A stretch of DNA of 64,000 nucleotides, taken from assembly GCA_963781035.1 (NCBI GenBank), contig CAWAEN010000014.1, forward strand, positions 186,001-250,000. The letters run 5' to 3'. Of this stretch, positions 59,977 to 64,000 are shown in pieces (positions within the stretch are counted from its first letter, which is position 1; each line of letters begins with the position of its first letter). Below the pieces are notes generated by a model. The model had not been told where the DNA came from. It searched no databases and saw only the letters and a list, made by a program, of their open reading frames with translations. Source of the stretch: SZUA-35 sp963781035. GTDB lineage: Bacteria; Actinomycetota; Acidimicrobiia; Acidimicrobiales; SZUA-35. A program made the position numbers and the translations under genes.

Positions 59977-61843
59977 TCAGAGCGACGTGGCGGTCGCGAT
60001 GTCGGACAGGAAGGCCTCGTTCGACGAACTGCCCTCGAGGCGCTCGACGAGGCGACGGGCGGCGTCGACTGCTGGTCCGTCCGCTTCGTCGATGGCCGCC
60101 GCCATCAGCGAACGAAGGGTGTCGACGGCTGCGAGATCGTCCGGCTCGGCCAGGAGATCAGCGTTGCGAGTCATGGAGAGCTCGAGGTCGATGTTGGGGA
60201 ACACGCCTTCGTCTGCGAGCCACGCGTCGAGATGGACCTCGGAGGTGGCGGTGCCCTGGAATTCTTCGAAGATGGCCTCGTCGAAGATGGCGCCGGTACC
60301 GACGCGAATGGTGGCCAGGATCGTGAGCGAGCCTGCCTCCTCGAGCTTGCGGGCCGAGCCGAAGAATCGCTTGGTCGGGTGCAGGGCAGCGGCATCGACG
60401 CCGGTGATCGTGCGACCGGTCGGTTGCACGCCGAGGCTGTAGGCCCTGGCAATGCTGGTGAGGCCATCGGCGATGATGACGACGTCCTCGCCGGCCTCGA
60501 CCATGCGCTTGGCCCGCTCCACCGTGAAGTCGACGAGCGCGCACTGCTCCTCCGGGGGAGCGTCGAACGATGCCGCTGCGACCTCGCCGAACTCGAGCGA
60601 GCGGCGAACCTCGACCACGTCCTCGGGGCGCCCGTCGAAGAGGAGGACCATGAGGTGACTCTCGGGGTTGTTGGCCTCGATCCCGGCGCCGAGTTGCTTG
60701 ATGAGTTCCAGAGACCCCGATTCCGGCGGAGCCACGATGAGGGTGCGTTGACCCTTGCCGATGGGAGCGACGAGGTCGACGAGCCGAGCAGCCGAGTTGG
60801 TCGGCCGGTCGTCCATCTCGAGGCGCATGCGCTCGAACGGCGAGATTGCCGTGAGGTCCTCGAAGCGGAGGCGATCCTTGCTGGCCTCGGGATCGGCGCC
60901 GTTCACGGACGTGATCGTCTGCAGCGCCGGATTCTTCTCGTTGCGGTTGGCCGGGCGCGCCGTGCCCTCGACGAGGTCGCCCTTGCGCAGGCCGTGCAGG
61001 CGCGCCATCTTGACCGGCACGTAGACGTCCTCGGCCGACTGGAGATACCCGTTGACCCGCAGGAATCCGTAGCCGTCATCACGCAGATCGAGGTATCCGG
61101 ACGCAGCGATGGCATCGAGCGCCGGAAGCTGCTCGTCGTCGCGGTCCCGACCCCGACCCCGTCGGCGGCGACGGCGATTCGAGCCGTCGCCATCGTCGGC
61201 CACGTTGCGGTTGTCGCCGTTCTTGGAGTCGCCATTACCCTTGTCGGCACTGGACTTGTCGCCGCCGTTCTGGTCGGTACGAGTCTGTTCTGCGCCCGCC
61301 CTTGTCGAGCCGCTCGTGGCCGAGCCGGCCTTGTCAGAGCCGCTCGTGGCAGAGCCGGCCTTGGAACCACCGGACCTTCCGGCATTGGACTGGCCGGACC
61401 GTCCTGGAGAGGCGTCGCCTTCGATCTCGGTCTCCCACTCCGCCGGGGGCTCCGCGTTCTTGCGACCACGACGGGGCCGACCACCGCGGGCTCCGCCGTC
61501 GTCGGCCTTCTGACCGGCCTGGCGTCGCGAGGCGCCACGATCGGGCTCGGTTGCCGGACGTGTTGCCACCGGGCCCCTGTGCCGCAGGGGGCGTCGTCGA
61601 CCCGGCGGGCACGGAGGACTCCCGGGAGGCGGATCCATCGGCCTGGTCAGGAGCGTCGGACGTTTCGGCGGCATCGGACGCCGCACTGTCCATCGCCCCG
61701 GACAGGACGAGGACGGACTCGACCAGATCGGCCTTGGTGGCCCGGCTGGCGGGCTTGCCGCCCAGGGCGATCACGATCGTCTGCAGTTCGGACTTGTCCT
61801 TCTTCTGCAGATCGGCGCGCTCGACGGTCAGGTTGTCGCTCAC
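59977..61843 (-). CDS. rho: Rho-family termination factor with degenerate ATPase site (one frame break in the N-terminal linker)
   Basis: This protein is about 621 residues after repair of a break near 61560. A Rho_N-like helix domain (LQKKDKSELQTIVIALGGKP) is followed by an Arg/Gly/Asp-rich linker of about 180 residues, the RNA-binding cold-shock domain (DDGYGFLRVNGYLQSAEDVY) and the RecA-like motor domain. In the motor domain, aligned to E. coli and mycobacterial Rho without gaps, the P-loop PPKAGKTT is PPESGSLE (Lys to Ser377, Thr to Leu378), the catalytic Glu (DERPEE) is Gly404, and the Arg finger (DRKIA) is Ala540. The Walker B Asp remains (Asp459). It should not hydrolyse ATP normally. 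The locus is the canonical rho position. Confidence 0.88.
61301..61359. repeat. Direct repeat in the linker of the Rho-family gene
   Basis: Two adjacent units of about 29 and 30 bases share gccgctcgtggc and gagccggccttg. On the minus strand they encode the GSATSGSDKAGSATSG low-complexity stretch in the N-terminal linker. Confidence 0.7.
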
Positions 61844-61864
61844 AACACACTCCTCAGGGGTGAG

Positions 61865-61882
61865 CGCCGGCCAATGCCGGCG
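61865..61882 (-). promoter_or_regulatory. Small hairpin in the leader of the Rho-family gene
   Basis: A 7-base stem (cgccggc/gccggcg) with a caat loop lies about 20 bases upstream of the GTG 61843 start, before the gaggag ribosome-binding site. The gap between thrC and the gene (61844-62015, 172 bases) holds no other gene that I can see. It may attenuate expression. Confidence 0.4.
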
Positions 61883-62015
61883 TTACGGGCGCTGTTGTCG
61901 GTCAGCGCCGGATGGCGTGGGCCCCCGATTGTCGAAACCGAGGCCCGTGAGCTGGATCACCGGCAGAGAAGGCCGTGCGATCCGCTGTCAGGAGCGTACC
62001 GGATCAGCTTCCACT

Positions 62016-63401
62016 TCATTGCTGCCCGGCAAACGCCTTCAGCGCGATGGCCACGGCATCGAGATCGTTCGGCAACTCCGTGAACCGTTCCGGTCGCTCG
62101 AAGAGCTCGGACAGGAACGGTGGCAGCTCGGGCCGGACGGACGTGGCCTTCTCGACCGCATCGGGGAACTTCGCCGCGTCTGCGGTGCCGAGCGTGACCA
62201 TCGGTACACCGGCGACGGCATGGTCGCGGGCGACCTTGGTGCCGACAGCGGTGTGGGGGTCGATGAGGATGCCGAGGTGGTCGTGCATCCTGGCGATCTC
62301 GGCCAGCGTCTCGTCGTCATCGACCCTGGCCAGCGTCGAACTCCGATGCGATCGTGGCGTTCCACTCGGCCGGCACGTCGACCTTGCCGGTACTTCGGAA
62401 CGATGCCAGCAGTCGGGTGACCGCCTCACCGTCGCGTCCGCTCGCTTCCCACAGCAGCCGTTCGAAATTCGACGACACCTGGATGTCCATGCTCGGGCTC
62501 AGCGAGGGGGCCACCGTCCTGGCCTCGAGCGAGCCGGTCTCGAAGTACCGAGTGAGGACGTCGTTCCGGTTGCTGGCCACCACGAGACGATCGATCGGCA
62601 CACCCATGTGTTTGGCGTACCAGCCGGACAGGACGTTGCCGAAGTTGCCGGTCGGGACCGAGAAACTGATCGGCCCGCTCATGGCGTTGATCCGTAGCGA
62701 GGCGACGACGTAGTAGACGATCTGGGCCATGATCCGGCCCCAGTTGATCGAGTTCACCGCAGCGAGCCGGAGTTCTCCTCGAATCGCCGGGTCGTTGAAG
62801 GCCGCCTTGACCAGGTCCTGGCAGTCGTCGAAGGTCCCCCCGATGGCTGCGTTCATGACGTTCGAGGCGTCGACGGTGGTCATCTGCCGTCGCTGGACAT
62901 CGCTCACCCGGCCGAGGGGATGCAGGACGACCACGGCGAGATGGGAGCGGTTGGCGAGTGCTTCGATCGCAGCCGAGCCGGTGTCGCCCGAGGTGGCGGC
63001 GAACACCGTGACCGCTCCCCCCGCACACCGAGCTCGTGTTCGAGCAACCGTCCGACGAGTTGCAGCGCGACATCCTTGAACGCCAGCGTCGGGCCCTTCG
63101 AGAGGTCGAGGAGGAACTGGCCATCGCCGAGGTCGGACAGGGGCGTGACGTCGGGATCGCGGAAGGGCCGATAGGCGTCGACCACCATCGAATGGAAAGC
63201 CTCTCGCTCGATCGTCCCGTCGACGAAGGGCCACATGACCGCCTCTGCGACCTCCGCGTAGCTCATCGACGGGTCGAGATCCGGCAAGCCCGGGATCTCC
63301 TGCGGACAATAGAGACCGCCGTCGGTCGCCAAGCCGGCCAGGAGAACATCGGCGAAGCCGAGGACAGGGGCAGAACCGCGAGTCGACTCGTAGGAGATCA
63401 T
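62016..63401 (-). CDS. thrC: Threonine synthase (two frame breaks)
   Basis: This PLP enzyme is about 461 residues after repair and converts O-phosphohomoserine to threonine. The PLP Lys is in GPTLAFKDVALQLVG; ATSGDTGSAAIEAL binds the phosphate; VPTGNFGNVLSGWYAK is also typical. Breaks are near 63015 (a missing G in a run of G) and near 62335 (an extra base). It lies four bases after the hom gene and 172 bases before the Rho-family gene. thrB is absent between them. Confidence 0.95.
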
Positions 63402-63405
63402 CGGA

Positions 63406-64000
63406 TCAGCTGACGACCCGCATCACACTGCGCACACCGTTGACGACATCGAGCTGGCGAAGATCATGGAGCGTGGCCTGGAGATTGCGCTCGACGGCCC
63501 GGTGGGTGACGAACACCAATCGGGCCTCGTCATCGAGCCCCTCCTGCTCCATCGAGCGGATCGAGACTCCGTGCTGTCCGAAGACGCCGGACACGGTCGA
63601 CAGCACCCCGGGCGAGTCGACCACTTCGAGATTCACGTAGTAGGCGCTCTCGAGGTCGTCGATGGCCCGGATCGCCGCGACATCGGTGCCGTTGGCCCCG
63701 GGAACGGTGCGATGGGTCGAACGAGTGAGGTTGAGCGCAGCGTCGATCAGATCGCCGAGGACGGCGCGAGGCCGTCGGCCGACCCCCGGCACCGCGGCCG
63801 TAGAACATCAGCTCACCGGCGTCGACACCCTCGACGAAGACCGCGTTGAAGCTGTCCCGCACCGATGCCAGCGGATGCGCATTCGGGCACCATCGCCGGG
63901 TGCACCCGCACGCCGATCTCGCGATCGTCGCCGTCGAACACCTCGGCGATCGCCAGCAGCTTGATCTGGTATCCCAGCCGGTTGGCGAAGTCGATGTCGG
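63406..64000 (-). CDS. hom: Homoserine dehydrogenase, C-terminal part (5' end outside window, two frame breaks)
   Basis: This is the 3' half of homoserine dehydrogenase, which makes homoserine for Thr and Met. The catalytic domain ends AHPLASVRDSFNAVFVEG, and a C-terminal ACT regulatory domain follows (SAYYVNLEVVDSPGVLSTVS, then GVSIRSMEQEG). The ACT domain suggests threonine feedback. Breaks lie near 63880 and 63766. The N-terminal NAD-binding domain lies beyond the window. Confidence 0.92.

Noticed and set aside
60697..60735. Loss of the Rho P-loop through a frame error
   Set aside because: The frame is open on both sides and the alignment with known Rho proteins is gap-free, so the changed residues come from base substitutions.

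Overview
This window is high-GC chromosomal DNA from an actinobacterium. The gene order hom-thrC-rho-rpmE-prfA-prmC followed by a TagO/WecA-type transferase and the F0F1 ATP synthase operon matches the arrangement known from mycobacteria. GatCAB, an Eis-like acetyltransferase, a PASTA Ser/Thr kinase and an N-terminally extended Rho fit the same phylum. The general look (GTG starts, no thrB between thrC and rho, two b-type ATP synthase subunits) makes a deep branch such as Acidimicrobiia my best guess, but that placement is inference.

Layout. 1-1.3 kb: C-terminal part of Lon. 1.3-4.8 kb: YihY-type membrane protein, dienelactone-hydrolase-like protein, DEAD/DEAH helicase. 4.8-8.4 kb: two tandem ABC ATPase/permease cassettes, then a PPOX-fold protein and a MATE exporter (8.4-10.2 kb). 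10.2-14.6 kb: lipoprotein, ECF sigma factor with a large membrane partner, Eis-like acetyltransferase. 14.7-20.1 kb: fatty-acid oxidation multifunctional enzyme, then gatB-gatA-gatC. 20.1-25.3 kb: ferredoxin, SCP2 protein, MFS exporter, PASTA kinase, small anchored protein. 25.3-29.7 kb: ligA, membrane protein, ArsR regulator with an AHSA1/TIGR03086 fusion protein. 29.8-32.6 kb: BNR-propeller protein, ubiquitin-like MoaD/ThiS protein, class II aldolase, lipoprotein. 32.6-35.8 kb: Sua5, MnmA and cysteine desulfurase (tRNA modification). 35.9-44.5 kb: methyltransferase, rhomboid protease, MscL, MeaB GTPase, Nfu, MFS carrier, hydrolase, J-domain-like protein, PPK2, GlpX. 44.6-52.9 kb: complete ATP synthase operon on the minus strand. 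53.0-64.0 kb: TagO-like, GlyA, RpiB, CNB-domain protein, PrmC, RF1, an unknown protein, L31, a Rho-family protein, ThrC and the C-terminal part of Hom. No gene-free stretch exceeds about 180 bases. I found no tRNA, rRNA, CRISPR array, insertion sequence or phage gene.

Two points dominate interpretation. First, about 50 single-base frame breaks interrupt otherwise well-conserved genes, including atpA, atpD, atpG, gatA, prfA and thrC. In most of them removing one base restores the family sequence. I treat them as assembly or sequencing insertions, not pseudogenes, and give whole-gene spans with the approximate breaks. Second, the protein in the canonical rho position keeps the Rho fold and RNA-binding domain, but within one uninterrupted frame it lacks the P-loop Lys/Thr, the catalytic Glu and the arginine finger. 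This is the most unusual biology in the window.
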